Source: a bacterium BMS3Bbin03
GTDB taxonomy: Bacteria; Zhuqueibacterota; JdFR-76; BMS3Abin05
DNA length: 53,274 nucleotides
NCBI GenBank assembly: GCA_002898015.1
Contig: BDTM01000051.1
Coordinates: 1-53,274 of the forward strand
Direction of reading: 5' to 3'
Shown: piece by piece, positions 16,150 through 27,400 of the stretch
Numbering within the stretch: the stretch's first letter is position 1
How the letters are laid out: each line of letters opens with the position of its first letter
Notes under the pieces: model-generated
The model's database searches: none
Told to the model about the DNA's origin: nothing
What the model saw: the letters and a program-made list of their open reading frames with translations, nothing else
Position numbers and translations under genes: made by a program

Positions 16150-17391
16150 TTACTCGTACCGGATCGCCTGTACCGGATCCAGTTTTGAAGCTTTTTTGGA
16201 CGGGTAAAGCGTCGCAAAAAAACTCAGCAAAATAGCCGCAGCCCCGATCATCATAAAATCGGTCGTCTTCATATAAATCGGCAGCGTGTTAATGAAATAG
16301 ATGTCCGCCGGGAGCGAGAAGAACCGGTAGGTCTGCTGAGACCAGCAGAGTACGTACCCAATAATACTCCCCAGAATTGTACCGATAATGCCGACGACCA
16401 GCCCTTCGTAAATGAAAATTCGCATGATGCTGGAAGAGGTCGCCCCCATCGATTTTAAAATGCCGATTTCCCGCGTTTTTTCCATGACAATCATAATAAG
16501 CGAGCTGATGATGTTAAAGGCGGCCACCATGATAATCAGACTTAAGACGATAAACATGGCCCATTTTTCAATTTCCATCCACGAAAACAGCGTTTTGTGC
16601 ATGTCAAACCAGGTCAGCGTATAATACGGATAACCCAGCATCTTATCGATTTTTTTCGCCACATTATTGGCCTGATACATGTCGTCCAATTTTATCTCGA
16701 TTCCCGAAACCCGATTCTTCATTTGAAATAACTGTTGGGCCGATTTGATGGAGACATAACCGTAAGAGTCGTCATATTCAAACATCCCGCTTTCGAAAAT
16801 TCCCGCCAGACGAAACTGCTTTACGCTTGGCGGAGAAAAGACGGATGTGGTCATGCTCGGACTGATCGCCGTAATTTTGTCTCCGACGACAAGCGCTTCC
16901 AGGCGGTCGTCTATACTCCGGCCCAGAACAATTCCGGGAAGCGGCTTTGTGTCCTCAGGCCCCTGGACCATTCCCAGATTCAAGGTGCCGTAAATTATAT
17001 TTTTCCCCAAATCCGAAACGGTTTGAATGCGTTTTTCATCCGTCCCTTTTAGAAAAAGGCCTTCCACATTTTTCCCGGATTTAATAAGCGCTTTGCCGAG
17101 AATGTACGGAGAAGCACCGGTCACATGTTTCAGTTTTAACACTTTATTGAGAATTTCCTGCCAATCCTGGATTCCCTGATTGTGGAACGTACGGACTCTG
17201 ATGTGGGCATCGAACCCGATAATGCGGGAACGGACTTCTTTCTCGAATCCATTCATCACCGAAAGCACAATGATGAGAGCCGCCACACCAATGGTCACGC
17301 CGCCAATGGAAAAATAGGTAATGAGCGAGATAAAACCCGTTTTCCGCTTGGCCTTTAAATACCGCCGGGCGATAAAAAATTCATAGGACAT
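16150..17391 (-). CDS. lolC: LolC/LolE-family lipoprotein-releasing permease
   Basis: A 413-residue inner-membrane permease with four helices in the FtsX/MacB arrangement. Helix 1 is at residues 22-46 after the amphipathic FIARRYLKAKRKTGFISLI leader. A large periplasmic domain (about 47-270) follows, then three C-terminal helices between 275 and 400 with the conserved coupling segment EKTREIGILKSMGA. The GMFEYDDSYGYV motif in the periplasmic region is typical of LolC/E. One permease gene is present, so a LolC/E homodimer (as in LolF-type systems) is plausible. Confidence 0.9.
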   Translation of the reverse strand: MSYEFFIARRYLKAKRKTGFISLITYFSIGGVTIGVAALIIVLSVMNGFEKEVRSRIIGFDAHIRVRTFHNQGIQDWQEILNKVLKLKHVTGASPYILGKALIKSGKNVEGLFLKGTDEKRIQTVSDLGKNIIYGTLNLGMVQGPEDTKPLPGIVLGRSIDDRLEALVVGDKITAISPSMTTSVFSPPSVKQFRLAGIFESGMFEYDDSYGYVSIKSAQQLFQMKNRVSGIEIKLDDMYQANNVAKKIDKMLGYPYYTLTWFDMHKTLFSWMEIEKWAMFIVLSLIIMVAAFNIISSLIMIVMEKTREIGILKSMGATSSSIMRIFIYEGLVVGIIGTILGSIIGYVLCWSQQTYRFFSLPADIYFINTLPIYMKTTDFMMIGAAAILLSFFATLYPSKKASKLDPVQAIRYE

Positions 17392-17467
17392 CGAATAAAA
17401 ACCTTATTGTTAAATTTATCCTGTTCGTATTTCTCATTATTTCTAATTTCCGTACCGAATTCTTTTT

Positions 17468-18988
17468 TTAATCTTCCGCTTTCAACTGTTCCGGGCGCAT
17501 TTGCGGAAAGAGCAGCACGTCCCGAATGGACGGGGAATCGGTTAAAATCATGACCAACCGGTCGATGCCGATGCCCAAACCCGCCGTGGGCGGCATTCCG
17601 TATTCCAGCGCCCGCAGGAAATCTTCGTCGAGGACCTGTGCCTCATCATCTCCGGCACTGCGCAATTTCATCTGAGCTTCAAAGCGCTGCCGCTGGTCGA
17701 TGGGATCGTTTAATTCCGAAAAAGCATTCCCGATCTCTTTCCCGGCGATGTAGGGTTCGAAGCGCTCCACTAAATTCGGATCGTCGCGGTGTTTCTTGGC
17801 CAGCGGTGAAATTTCAATCGGAAAATCCGTAATGAACGTGGGCTGAATCAATTTGGGCTCCACATATTTGCCGAAAATCTCGTCGATAATTTTGCCCCGG
17901 GTCGGGAGCGCCTCCACATCTATGTCTAATTTCTTCCCGATTTCACGCACCTCATTTTCAATTGTTCCATATAGATTAAAACCGGTTTCTTCTTCGATCG
18001 CATCAAACATCCGGATGCGTTTCCACGGGGGGGTCAGGTCAATTTCATTCCCCTGATACACAATTGTTTTCGACCCGGTTATTTTTTCGGCGATTGTACT
18101 AATCATCTCTTCAACCAGGTTCATCATAAAATAATAATCCTCATACACCACATAAAGCTCCATCTGGGTAAATTCAGGATTGTGGAAACGGTCCATGCCT
18201 TCATTTCGAAAATCTTTCGCAAACTCAAAAACACCGTCAAAGCCGCCCACAATGAGACGCTTGAGATAAAGCTCATTTGAAATTCGTAAATACAGCGTCA
18301 TGTCCAGCGTGTTGTGATGGGTTACAAAAGGACGGGCGAAGGCACCGCCGTAGACCGGCTGTAAAATGGGGGTTTCCACTTCCAGATAACCCTTCTCTTC
18401 CAGATAACGGCGCATGGTTGAAATAATTTTGGACCGCCTGACGAAAACATCCCGAACCTCAGGATTCACGATCAGATCCACATACCGCTGCCGGTAACGC
18501 AATTCTTTGTCCGCAAACTGATCATAGATAATTTTCTTTCCGTCTTCCACTTTTTCCTTGACAATCGGCAGGGGACGGAGGGTTTTTGAAAGGAGGGTCA
18601 ACTCTTTTACAACAATTGAAATTTCTCCCGTGTGTGTTTTAAACACGTCACCTGTGACGCCAATCCAATCGCCAATATCCAGCAGCTTGAAGATTTTGTA
18701 GGGAACTTCGCCCACGTTATTCAGACGCACATAAATTTGAATGCGCCCCCCGGAATCCATGACGTGCGCAAAACTGGCTTTTCCCATTTTTCGCAAAGCC
18801 ATAATCCGGCCGGCGATCGAAACCGCCTTCCCTTCCATTCGATCAAAATTTTCAATAATGTCTTTTGAAAAATGGGTGCACTTAAATTTATAAGGATAAG
18901 GGTTTACGCCTAATTTTTTTAATTCATCGATCTTCTGGCGGCGAATTTTCACCAGTTCATTTAATTCTTCCTGCCGCGCCTGTTCCAC
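17468..18988 (-). CDS. lysS: Lysyl-tRNA synthetase (class II)
   Basis: A 506-residue enzyme charging tRNA-Lys. An OB-fold anticodon-binding domain occupies roughly residues 50-150 ([19 protein letters not shown]). The catalytic domain shows motif 2, [18 protein letters not shown], the segment [10 protein letters not shown], and motif 3, [16 protein letters not shown] prefer the GTG at 18988 because AAGGAG lies 6 nt upstream; an in-frame ATG at 19003 would add five residues but has no ribosome site. It lies in the prfB-alr-lysS-lolCD series. Confidence 0.96.
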   Translation of the reverse strand: MEQARQEELNELVKIRRQKIDELKKLGVNPYPYKFKCTHFSKDIIENFDRMEGKAVSIAGRIMALRKMGKASFAHVMDSGGRIQIYVRLNNVGEVPYKIFKLLDIGDWIGVTGDVFKTHTGEISIVVKELTLLSKTLRPLPIVKEKVEDGKKIIYDQFADKELRYRQRYVDLIVNPEVRDVFVRRSKIISTMRRYLEEKGYLEVETPILQPVYGGAFARPFVTHHNTLDMTLYLRISNELYLKRLIVGGFDGVFEFAKDFRNEGMDRFHNPEFTQMELYVVYEDYYFMMNLVEEMISTIAEKITGSKTIVYQGNEIDLTPPWKRIRMFDAIEEETGFNLYGTIENEVREIGKKLDIDVEALPTRGKIIDEIFGKYVEPKLIQPTFITDFPIEISPLAKKHRDDPNLVERFEPYIAGKEIGNAFSELNDPIDQRQRFEAQMKLRSAGDDEAQVLDEDFLRALEYGMPPTAGLGIGIDRLVMILTDSPSIRDVLLFPQMRPEQLKAED

Positions 18989-19070
18989 ATGTTTCTCCTT
19001 CATTCACTTTTCAAGAAATGTTTTATTTTCGTATTGCATTTGTCCGATCATGCCTGATTCCAAAAAAAAG

Positions 19071-20195
19071 CTAAATCGCTTTGTTCTGATTCTCGTACAC
19101 TCTCGGCACCCGATTTGATACCCAGCACGTCACTTCGTAAGGGGTTGTGTTCAGTTTGCGGCAGATATCGTACACACTCACTTCTCCCCGGGCGGTTCTG
19201 CCGAAGAGCACCACATCGTCCCCCACCCGGACAGATGCCCCGGGCCCGGCATCGATTATAATTTGGTCCATGCACACCCGCCCTGCAACCCGGTATTTCT
19301 GCCCATGGATCAGCACCTCTCCCCGGTTGGTCAGCAGCCGGTTGTAGCCATCGGCATAACCGACCGGAATGGTCGCAAGCGTTGTCTTATGGCGGGTGAT
19401 GTACTTTCTGCCGTAGCTGACACTTGTCCCCTCTTCAACCTCCTTCACGTAAAGCACCTTCGATTGAAACGTCATGGCCGGTTTGAGCGGCACGCTCTCT
19501 GTCGTTTCGAATGACGGATAATACCCGTACATCATAATTCCGGGCCGCACCATATCAAAATAGGCGCCGGGCATATCCAGAATCGCACCGCTGTTGGCGG
19601 CATGCTTCAGCGGGATCCGGATCCCCTGAGAGATAATATTTTTCAGAGTCAGCTTAAATCGCTGCAATTGTAAATTCGCAAAGCTTTTATCTTTTTCGTC
19701 CGAGGTTGCAAAATGGGTGTAAACACCGACAATCTCAATCCCTGGGATTTGTGAGATTTTCGACGCGAAGGATGCAGCCTCTTCCCACGAGATCCCGACA
19801 CGCCCCATGCCCGTATCGATTTTAATGTGCACTTTCGCGGGTTTTTGAAGCCTCTTTGCTGCTTCTGCAAGGGCCGCGGCGTTTTCAAGCGAATAAAGCG
19901 TCGCCTCCAGATTGTACCGCACAAAGAACGGCGCCTGTTCCGGGAAAAAGCCCCCGAACACCAGCGCAGGCGCCTCAATGCCTGCCTCACGCAATGCAAT
20001 GCCCTCTTCCACCAGCGCCACGGCGAGGTAACCGGCGCCGGCCTCCAACGCTGTGCGGGCCACTTCCGGCATACCGTGTCCGTAAGCATCGGCTTTGACG
20101 ACGGCCATGACGCGTGCCGGTTTTACTTTTCGAAAGATCTGTTCCAAATTAAATCGAATAGCACTCAAATCTACAACAGCCACTGTGGGACGCAT
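19071..20195 (-). CDS. alr: Alanine racemase
   Basis: A 374-residue PLP enzyme making D-alanine for peptidoglycan. The PLP lysine is K34 in AVVKADAYGHG. HIKIDTGMGRVG and HAANSGAILD belong to the barrel. The second catalytic base, a tyrosine, is in the SVSYGRKY segment of the C-terminal domain, and GRVCMDQIIID is a family signature. The ATG at 20195 has only a weak ribosome site. It lies 89 bp behind prfB. Confidence 0.96.
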   Translation of the reverse strand: MRPTVAVVDLSAIRFNLEQIFRKVKPARVMAVVKADAYGHGMPEVARTALEAGAGYLAVALVEEGIALREAGIEAPALVFGGFFPEQAPFFVRYNLEATLYSLENAAALAEAAKRLQKPAKVHIKIDTGMGRVGISWEEAASFASKISQIPGIEIVGVYTHFATSDEKDKSFANLQLQRFKLTLKNIISQGIRIPLKHAANSGAILDMPGAYFDMVRPGIMMYGYYPSFETTESVPLKPAMTFQSKVLYVKEVEEGTSVSYGRKYITRHKTTLATIPVGYADGYNRLLTNRGEVLIHGQKYRVAGRVCMDQIIIDAGPGASVRVGDDVVLFGRTARGEVSVYDICRKLNTTPYEVTCWVSNRVPRVYENQNKAI

Positions 20196-20284
20196 ATATT
20201 TTATCCAAACCCATTTTTTTTAACCGGCGATAACATGTATTTAAAAAAGTTTTGCCTTCTTGAACGCCAAACCATAAATTTTGT

Positions 20285-21383
20285 TCACGTGATGTGACTC
20301 AGTAAATAAGCCCGAATAAAGCGGTCGATGTCACCGTCCATGACGGCCTGTGTATTCCCGGTTTCCGCCCCTGTGCGGTGATCCTTTACCATGTTGTAGG
20401 GATGAAATACGTACGACCGAATTTGACTTCCCCAGGCAATATCCTTTTTCCCCTTCTCAATTTCCGATCGCTTTTGTTCCTCTTCTTCCATTTTCTTCTT
20501 GTACAGACGCGACCGCAGAATTTTCAGTGCATTTTCGCGGTTCATGTGCTGCGACCGCTCCGCCTGACTTTGCACGACGATGCCTGTCGGAATATGCGTG
20601 ATTCGAACCGCCGAATCCGTTTTGTTGACGTGCTGCCCCCCTGCACCGCTGGCCCGGAAGGTGTCGATTCGCAAATCTTTGGGGTTGATTTCAATATCCA
20701 CATCACTTTCAATCTCAGGAAAGACAAAGACAGAGGCAAAGGAGGTGTGGCGCCGGTGATTGGCATCAAAGGGTGATAATCTCACCAGGCGATGCACGCC
20801 GCCCTCCGCTTTGAGATACCCATACGCATAGTCGCCCTGCACTTCCAAAACAGCGCTTTTAATGCCGGCCTCTTCGCCCGGAAGCAAATCCAGGATATGG
20901 TATGCAAATCCCCGCCGCTCGATCCAGCGCGTGTACATCCGGAGCAGCATCTGCACCCAGTCCTGCGCCTCCGTACCGCCGGCTCCCGCATGAATGGTCA
21001 GAATGGCGTTTTTCGGATCATCCACCCCCCCAAGAATGCTCTTCAATTCCAGTTCTTCAACCTGTACCTTAAACTCCCGTAATTCAGATTTAAATTCCTC
21101 CTGCAGCTCCTTATCGTTTGATTCTTCTGCCAAATCGAGTAAGACCTGCAGGTTCTCTTCCTGGGCTTTGAGTTTTTCCCAGCTTTCCACAACCGATTTC
21201 AGGCGGCTGATTTGCCGGTTAATTTTCTGGGCATTTTGGCTGTCATTCCAAAAATCGGGCACAGCCGTTTTCTCTAAAAGGCTGTCAATCTTTATCTTCA
21301 ACTGATCAACGTCAAAGATAACTCCGTAAATGTTCAAGCTTGCCGATCAACTCTTTAAATGTTTCACGCAATTCGATATCCAT
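20285..21383 (-). CDS. prfB: Peptide chain release factor 2, with programmed +1 frameshift
   Basis: RF2 terminates translation at UGA and UAA. Two frames make one 365-residue protein. The first 23 codons run from ATG 21383 (GGAGG upstream) to CTT at 21317-21315, followed by in-frame UGA at 21314-21312. Skipping base 21314 continues as GAC at 21313 to the stop at 20285. The slippery context CTT TGA C is preceded by a Shine-Dalgarno-like CGGAG three bases before TAT CTT, as in the classical prfB autoregulatory site. Downstream are the SPF stop-recognition tripeptide (RLSPFDANHRR) and the catalytic GGQ loop (GAGGQHVNKTDSA). Expression is self-limited by RF2 level. Confidence 0.97.
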
Positions 21384-21559
21384 CTTAAACCCTCCGCAAA
21401 ATTAAACAACACATAAAGTCACCTATTCAATCAAAAACAAAATATGTTACTGAAATCTTTGATTTATGTATTTTCGACAATAAAAAAATGACTGAATGAA
21501 ATAAAAAGTACGCATTTTCGGGATGAACCACAGCGTGTGTCTGCAATCAGGCGGCCGCA

Positions 21560-23170
21560 TTATGTTAAGGGCAGTTTCTCCAGCCGGACACTGTCTCCGA
21601 AATAATGGCTGACAATCTCCATGGCCGGCTGCCCGGAGAAGGCTTTTGAAATCGCCCCCAATTGACACATGCCGATGCCGTCCCCGTTTCCGGCGCCAAA
21701 AAATACAAACGCTGTGGGGATGCCGTGTTCATCCATTTCCGTGCGAATAATAAAGCAACTGCTCGGCAGGCGCTCTTCCGCAAAAGCTTCCCGAACGGCC
21801 TGATCTCCCACAAGTTTTACATTTTGCCGACTGCCCAATATTTCCACTTCAAGCAAACGACCGGACTTTCCGCGTTTGAGAGGAATAATATCGTATAATG
21901 TGCCGATTTCTTCTTCCGTTTTTTTAGAAATAATTTCCTCGAGTTCGTGACGTGCATATTCGATTTCCCACCGGAAATATTGACGAAATTTTTGGAAATT
22001 TTCGACATCTTTTTTCCTGGAAAAATTACAATGAACATCCGGTTTACTGTTGATCCAAATTTCTATGGCTTCTTCATTATCGAGACGAACCGGTACTTCC
22101 GGCGGAGGTTCGTACCCAGCACGATCAAAAAAAGCCTTCAAATACGACTTCGGGTCACTATCGCTTATATTTTCCAGTTTTTCTGTGTGACCGCCGCAAA
22201 CCAGGTGCGAAGGCGTATTGCAAATCTCCCCCTCACAAGTCAGAACAAACCCCTTTGTCTCTTTCACGATGTCTAACACACGGCGCGGCTGTGTGCCGAG
22301 TCCGGACAGATAATAGCAGTGATCCGTACTGCAGAATTGATAAGCTTCGCCTTTATGAAGCCTTCCCCAATTGGCAGCCACCCAGCTTCGCATGGTAATG
22401 GCCAAAGTCTCCAAATATGAATCCGGGTAGTTCTCCTGGTATTGCACGGTCAGCAGCCCGCCCACATACGCCTCGATGTCCATCTCTGCCACACATTGGA
22501 GTTTTCCGATGTCATTTATTCGGAATTGAATATTATACAAATCGGGAAATTCCATCACATCGCTTCGTCCCAGAATGTTCAGCAGTGAGATTACACTGTT
22601 CCGTTCCCTCGGCGTTAATTTTATGGGCCCGCTGCATTTTATCGACTGGTTGTAATTTACATCAAACATTTCGATGACGCCGCGCGCTTCACGGGCGCGA
22701 TATTTATAAATCGTGGGCTGGTAAAAATCGACCAGGTGCCGCTGTATTCTTCGAGCCTCTCGGATGGTTGGAAACCCATCTAAAAAAACGCGATAGCTTG
22801 AATTTTTAAACCGCCTGTCCTCTCCCAATTGCCATTGATAGCCGAATGTCTGGATTTTAGGCTCATATCCTTTTCCCTGAAGCTTTCCGGCCAGTTTCTC
22901 GGCCTGCTGCGGCTGAAAAAATTCATGGATTGAAATGCCGTATTGGAACTTCGCAGGAGCAGAGGCCTCCACGGCGACGCGCCACCGCGCCTCTCCGATC
23001 AGACTATCTAACCCGCACTCTCCGGTCATATCTTCAACGGTAAAATGCCCCGAAAGAAGAAAATCAATTTGTTCCACATCGTCAATTACATTAACTTTAA
23101 TAAACGGAAATCGATAGAAAGTGGGTAATTCCTGAATTTCTATTTTTTCATGCCGATTATGGCCATTCAT
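21560..23170 (-). CDS. SpoIID/LytB-domain protein without visible signal peptide
   Basis: A 536-residue protein. Residues 75-155 contain two SPOR-like segments (QPQQAEKLAGKLQGKGYEP; FPTIREARRIQRHL). The SpoIID domain follows from about residue 225: MDIEAYVGGLL, ITMRSWVAA, CSTDHCYYLSG (C280, H284, C285), CGGHTE and GNGDGIGMCQLGA near the C-terminus. In SpoIID this fold cleaves stem-peptide-free glycan. The glutamate expected after VVxS (the SEM motif) is Q243 here (LLTVQY), so activity is uncertain. No Sec signal is visible, which is odd for a wall enzyme. It has a strong promoter and an AAGGAG site before ATG 23170. Confidence 0.82.
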   Translation of the reverse strand: MNGHNRHEKIEIQELPTFYRFPFIKVNVIDDVEQIDFLLSGHFTVEDMTGECGLDSLIGEARWRVAVEASAPAKFQYGISIHEFFQPQQAEKLAGKLQGKGYEPKIQTFGYQWQLGEDRRFKNSSYRVFLDGFPTIREARRIQRHLVDFYQPTIYKYRAREARGVIEMFDVNYNQSIKCSGPIKLTPRERNSVISLLNILGRSDVMEFPDLYNIQFRINDIGKLQCVAEMDIEAYVGGLLTVQYQENYPDSYLETLAITMRSWVAANWGRLHKGEAYQFCSTDHCYYLSGLGTQPRRVLDIVKETKGFVLTCEGEICNTPSHLVCGGHTEKLENISDSDPKSYLKAFFDRAGYEPPPEVPVRLDNEEAIEIWINSKPDVHCNFSRKKDVENFQKFRQYFRWEIEYARHELEEIISKKTEEEIGTLYDIIPLKRGKSGRLLEVEILGSRQNVKLVGDQAVREAFAEERLPSSCFIIRTEMDEHGIPTAFVFFGAGNGDGIGMCQLGAISKAFSGQPAMEIVSHYFGDSVRLEKLPLT

Positions 23171-23206
23171 GTAATCTCCTTAAAATATATATTTTTATTA
23201 CCATTG

Positions 23207-23235
23207 AATATACAAAATATTTTTATATTTGTCAA
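23207..23235 (-). promoter_or_regulatory. Promoter of the SpoIID-family gene
   Basis: On the minus strand TTGACA (23230-23235), 17 nt and TATATT (23207-23212), about 37 nt before the ATG. Confidence 0.65.
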
Positions 23236-23250
23236 GTTTTGGGAAGGCAA

Positions 23251-23280
23251 ATAAAAAAGGCGTCTCAATGGACGCCTTTT
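23251..23280 (-). terminator. Rho-independent terminator of the left TBDT-PorV cassette
   Basis: A perfect 10-bp stem AAAAGGCGTC (23255-23264) / GACGCCTTTT (23271-23280) with a 6-nt loop. On the minus strand it is followed by T-rich sequence, about 100 bp past the PorV-like stop. Confidence 0.8.
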
Positions 23281-23382
23281 AATCCGAATAATTTATCAAT
23301 TATGCTCTTTTCCACAATGAATTCTTTCGTGGCTTTTGTGTCTTTCATGGTTTAATTCTTTTACAAAAAAAGATTATTTCAT

Positions 23383-24408
23383 TTAAAATACCACACTGAT
23401 GGAATAGCGATTGACGGAATTTAGCCGCCCATAATTTGCGTAAGCGTAATTTAAACTGATTTTTGCGGCGCCGCCAAAACGATATTGAAAACCGCCGCCT
23501 AATGTTAATCCCCCCTCCAACTGATTAATGCCGAGTCCCCGGTAGCCGCCCCGGACAAACAGCATTTCCTTAAATGCATATTCCATTCCGAAATTCACAA
23601 ATTCCATGTTATCATTCGGATGAACCGCATCGGCGCCGACGGTGAGCCGCATCAGATCATTCTTAACGGGATCGATGGCCATCCCCACGCGAAATTGCAG
23701 GGGGAGGCTCCATTTTTCCATTTCAAGTTGGGCCCGAATGGCCTCATTATTCCCATTAAGTGTGGGGTCGATATCGACAAACAGAAGCGCATTCCGTCCG
23801 GCCATCTGCATCTGAGTTCCAAAATTCGACATCATCATTCCAATTCGCAAGTCATGGAACTGGCTTCTGTAGATCGTGCCGACATCGACGGCCACAGCAC
23901 TGGCCGCCATATTCCAGATTCTTTCCTTAATATATTTTGCATTCATTCCGAAAGAAAAGCGGTCCGTAATTTTTCTGGCGTATGAAATTCCCAAAGCAAT
24001 GTCGGATGCGCCGAAGAATTCTCCCGTGCCTTCCGGATCGTGGACCGTCCGCACTTTATCGCTGGGCACCGTCAGGCCCGCAAAAAATCCGCCGAATGTG
24101 CCCCACTCGCCCAAAGGAATCGAAAAAGCCGCAAAATCGTAACTGATGCCGGCCAGCCAATCGGTGTGGAAGAAAATGGCTTCATTTGCCGTGAGGGACG
24201 ACAAACCTGCCGGGTTCCAATAAATGGCGCTGATATCGTTGGCGGTTGCCACAAAGGCTTCACCCATTCCAACGGAGCGCGCGCCGATTCCTATTTTTAA
24301 AAATTGAGCGGCCGTCGTGCCCGATTTCACCGTTTGAGCAGTAGACTGTGATAATCCCAAAAAAGCGGAAATTATCACACCGCCTAAAACATATAAGATC
24401 CGTTTCAT
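23383..24408 (-). CDS. PorV/PorQ-family outer-membrane beta-barrel (left cassette)
   Basis: A 341-residue protein with a signal peptide (1-25, STAQ). The family-typical start of the mature region is GTTAAQFLKIGIGARSVGMGEAFVA followed by AIYWNPAGL; alternating beta-strands run to the terminal aromatic F of SISVVF. PorV-type barrels bind T9SS cargo after translocation and pass it to the sortase complex; PorQ-type relatives retain A-type substrates. It is the same length as the protein at 38906-39931 and clearly its paralogue. It lies 21 bp behind the Asp-rich protein gene, has a GGGAGG site, and is last in its operon. Confidence 0.85.
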   Translation of the reverse strand: MKRILYVLGGVIISAFLGLSQSTAQTVKSGTTAAQFLKIGIGARSVGMGEAFVATANDISAIYWNPAGLSSLTANEAIFFHTDWLAGISYDFAAFSIPLGEWGTFGGFFAGLTVPSDKVRTVHDPEGTGEFFGASDIALGISYARKITDRFSFGMNAKYIKERIWNMAASAVAVDVGTIYRSQFHDLRIGMMMSNFGTQMQMAGRNALLFVDIDPTLNGNNEAIRAQLEMEKWSLPLQFRVGMAIDPVKNDLMRLTVGADAVHPNDNMEFVNFGMEYAFKEMLFVRGGYRGLGINQLEGGLTLGGGFQYRFGGAAKISLNYAYANYGRLNSVNRYSISVVF

Positions 24409-24429
24409 CGAAATGCCTCCCGGATTATT

Positions 24430-27400
24430 TTATTTCACAATGGCCAGACGGCCAATTTTTTCACCAATTCCAGGAACATCCACATGATAAATGTAAATTC
24501 CAAAGGAAATGTCCAGATCATCATCGCTGAGCAGGTTCCAGGATTCCGATCCGTCAAATGCGGTTCCGTGGTGTTCAATCGTCTTGATGTGTTCGCCGGT
24601 TATCGTGTAAATCCGGATGGTGCAATCCTTCGGCAGATGGATGAAATCCACGCGCCGTTCACCCCTGCCCGCCGAAAACACATATTCGGGTTTGGGTTCA
24701 AGAGCAGAAGCCGCCACATAAGGATTGGGGACAACCGCTATTTTAGCCAGATCTTTTTTGGCCTGATTGACATCCACACCAATGGGATTTACATGAATAA
24801 TATATTTGTCTTTCGCTTCCAGCGGCTTGGCAATCGTTAATCTAAAAACGTCTCCCTCTGCCGGCGCCACACTGCCTTCCGCCGGCGCCAGAAATGTAAA
24901 TTGCCAGCCCGGTCTGTTATTCATAAACAGAGTGATTTGATCTTTTGAACTTAATTCGTGGTCTTTGTCTTTATCGAGAAAAACAAACGGCAGTTTTTTG
25001 TTATCCGTCACATTCCAAACACTGAATTTAGTGGGCTGCGGTTTTATGAGAATGGAGGTGTCGACGTAAGTATCCGAGAAACGAATTTCCACATCCCGGG
25101 CCAGACGAAAGCCCTGCGACGGCAGACTGATGCTCACATTCCAGTTGCTCCGGCTCCCTTCTTCCCACTTTGTTAAACTGTCGATCGGCGTGACAAAAGG
25201 CACATCGATAAAACGCCATTGCAGGCCGTTGCTAAAAATCTTTTGTCCCTTAAGGTTCGTATTATTTTCAAGAACAACTTGATTTTTTGTAAGATTTTTT
25301 AAGGTAAACGATTTCGGAGAGACCGAATCGTTGATTGTGATTTCATATTGCGTATCTTTTAGAATTGTGTAATCAATAATAGCCACCTTGAGCTGGGCAT
25401 CCGAAACACCGGCGGCATGATTGATGTCCACGCTTGCCGGCACATATCCGGCTGCAGGCGCATTGGGCATCACGGCCACCACATTGGACGCACCGACTGC
25501 TTTTGGCGTTTCAAGAGGCGGAATTCCTTTTGTGGCGCTGCCCGAATCATAAGCCGTTACGGCGTAGTAGTACGTGATTCCATTGATGAGATTACTGTCC
25601 ACAAATGTGTGGCGCAGGCCCGAATCGTTTCCGAGATAAAAATGGATGCCGTCTGTGCCGACGGGATGTGTGCCTTTAACGCCGTCTTTTTTATCAAATT
25701 GTGCGATCGGAGTATCGTAAACCTTAATGCCGCGATTATCCGTAATCGGATTTCCCCAGCGTACTTTATCGGTGCTTCGGTAAATGGCATAGCCTTCAAA
25801 ATCGTGGCCGAACAGAATGTCGGTCGATTGTTCTGCTTTGTCATCCCAGTACAGAGTCACCCTTCCATCCCCCGGCACGGCATGAACCGTCGGGAGATCG
25901 GGCGGTTTTGTAAATTGGAAATTCAACCGGTAAATAAAATAAGCCATCTGGGCATTTTTAAACAGATCTTCTTTATTCTGGCCCATGATAATTCCGATGG
26001 AATATTTTTGAACTTCGCCCGGTGAAAATGGGAAGTAACCGGATCCGAAGAGGAAAATATTATCTGCATTCTGCTGAATATTTTGCGAACCGATATTCCC
26101 GGGCTTCAGCAGTTTCCAGATTTTATCATCATCCGCCGGAATAACGGTCGAATAGATGGGCGCTGCAAATGCCGTCAGTCCCATCTGGTCGCTTTCATCG
26201 GCATCGGTCTCATCGAAATCGGGTTCACCCGGATCCGGGACACCATTTCCTTCACCTTCATCAAATGTGCCGGCGATTCCGTCACGCCCCACGTCGTCCG
26301 ATTTGCCGTCCAGATCCCCCAGGTCATCGATCCGGCCATCGTGGTCATCATCGATCCCATTGGTGTAATTTTTCTCCGGAGTGTCCGCCCTGGCTTCTGC
26401 GTCCGTGGCCTGCCAGTCCCCGTCATCATCGATGCCGTTGTGCATGCTTTCGTCCACAAATCCATCGTGGTCATTGTCAATGCCGTCGTACGGATTGCCG
26501 GGAGTTTGCAGAAGAATGAAACCCAGCCAGCCCAAGTCATCCCATGGAATGCCAAAATCGTTGGTGGACCCGACCCGGTCCCAGGAATAGACCATGTTCA
26601 TCTTCTGATTGAAATCCGCGTAGTCATCTGAAAAATCGCCCGGCCCGCCAATATGCGGATCTCCCATCATGCCGACAACGACTTTGTCCAGTTTCTTCTT
26701 ACTCACATTCTTTACTTTATATTGGAAAAAGAGGATATCCTCTGCGAGTTGAGCGGAGTACTGGTATCCTCTCGCCGTCACCTGAATTCCGAGGCCGCGG
26801 CGCGCTGAATCGGACGGAAACGGGTAATAGCCGAATTCTGCATTCCAGCGGTCATCCATCACAAAATAACTCTCCAGGTCAGCCGTGACTTTTCCATTTC
26901 CATATTGGCCCGGCCACAGGAGATTGCCCTTGTCATCTTTCGGAAACAGAGGTCCCCAGGTGGAAGGATCGTTGCTCATGGCGATGCGTTCGTTCGGCGC
27001 CGGTGCCGCATAACCGGGCAGCGGTTCCCATCCCCACACATTTTCACCGCCGGTCGGATCCGTATCGCCGCCGTCGATCATCCCGTCGTCGAAAATACCG
27101 ATCGTATCGCCCTGAACGGTCACAACCTGGGCGCCGATCAGCGGGCCAAATTCGTACCCGTAACCGTGCCCGCTGTAGATGGGCCATTCCATCGAAGGTT
27201 CTGTATTCGGGCGGCCAATGGAACCGTAATTGTAAAACAACGTCCGAATTTTGTTGCCGTTATGAATACCAAATTTTCGATCCCGGTGAGCGGTGGCTTT
27301 GCTCAGCCGGTATCCGTCAAAATAATTTTCCCACTTTTGAAATTCTTCTTTTGTCCAATATTTCATGGGTTTATTCGGTTTCTTAAACTGTGCCGAAACC

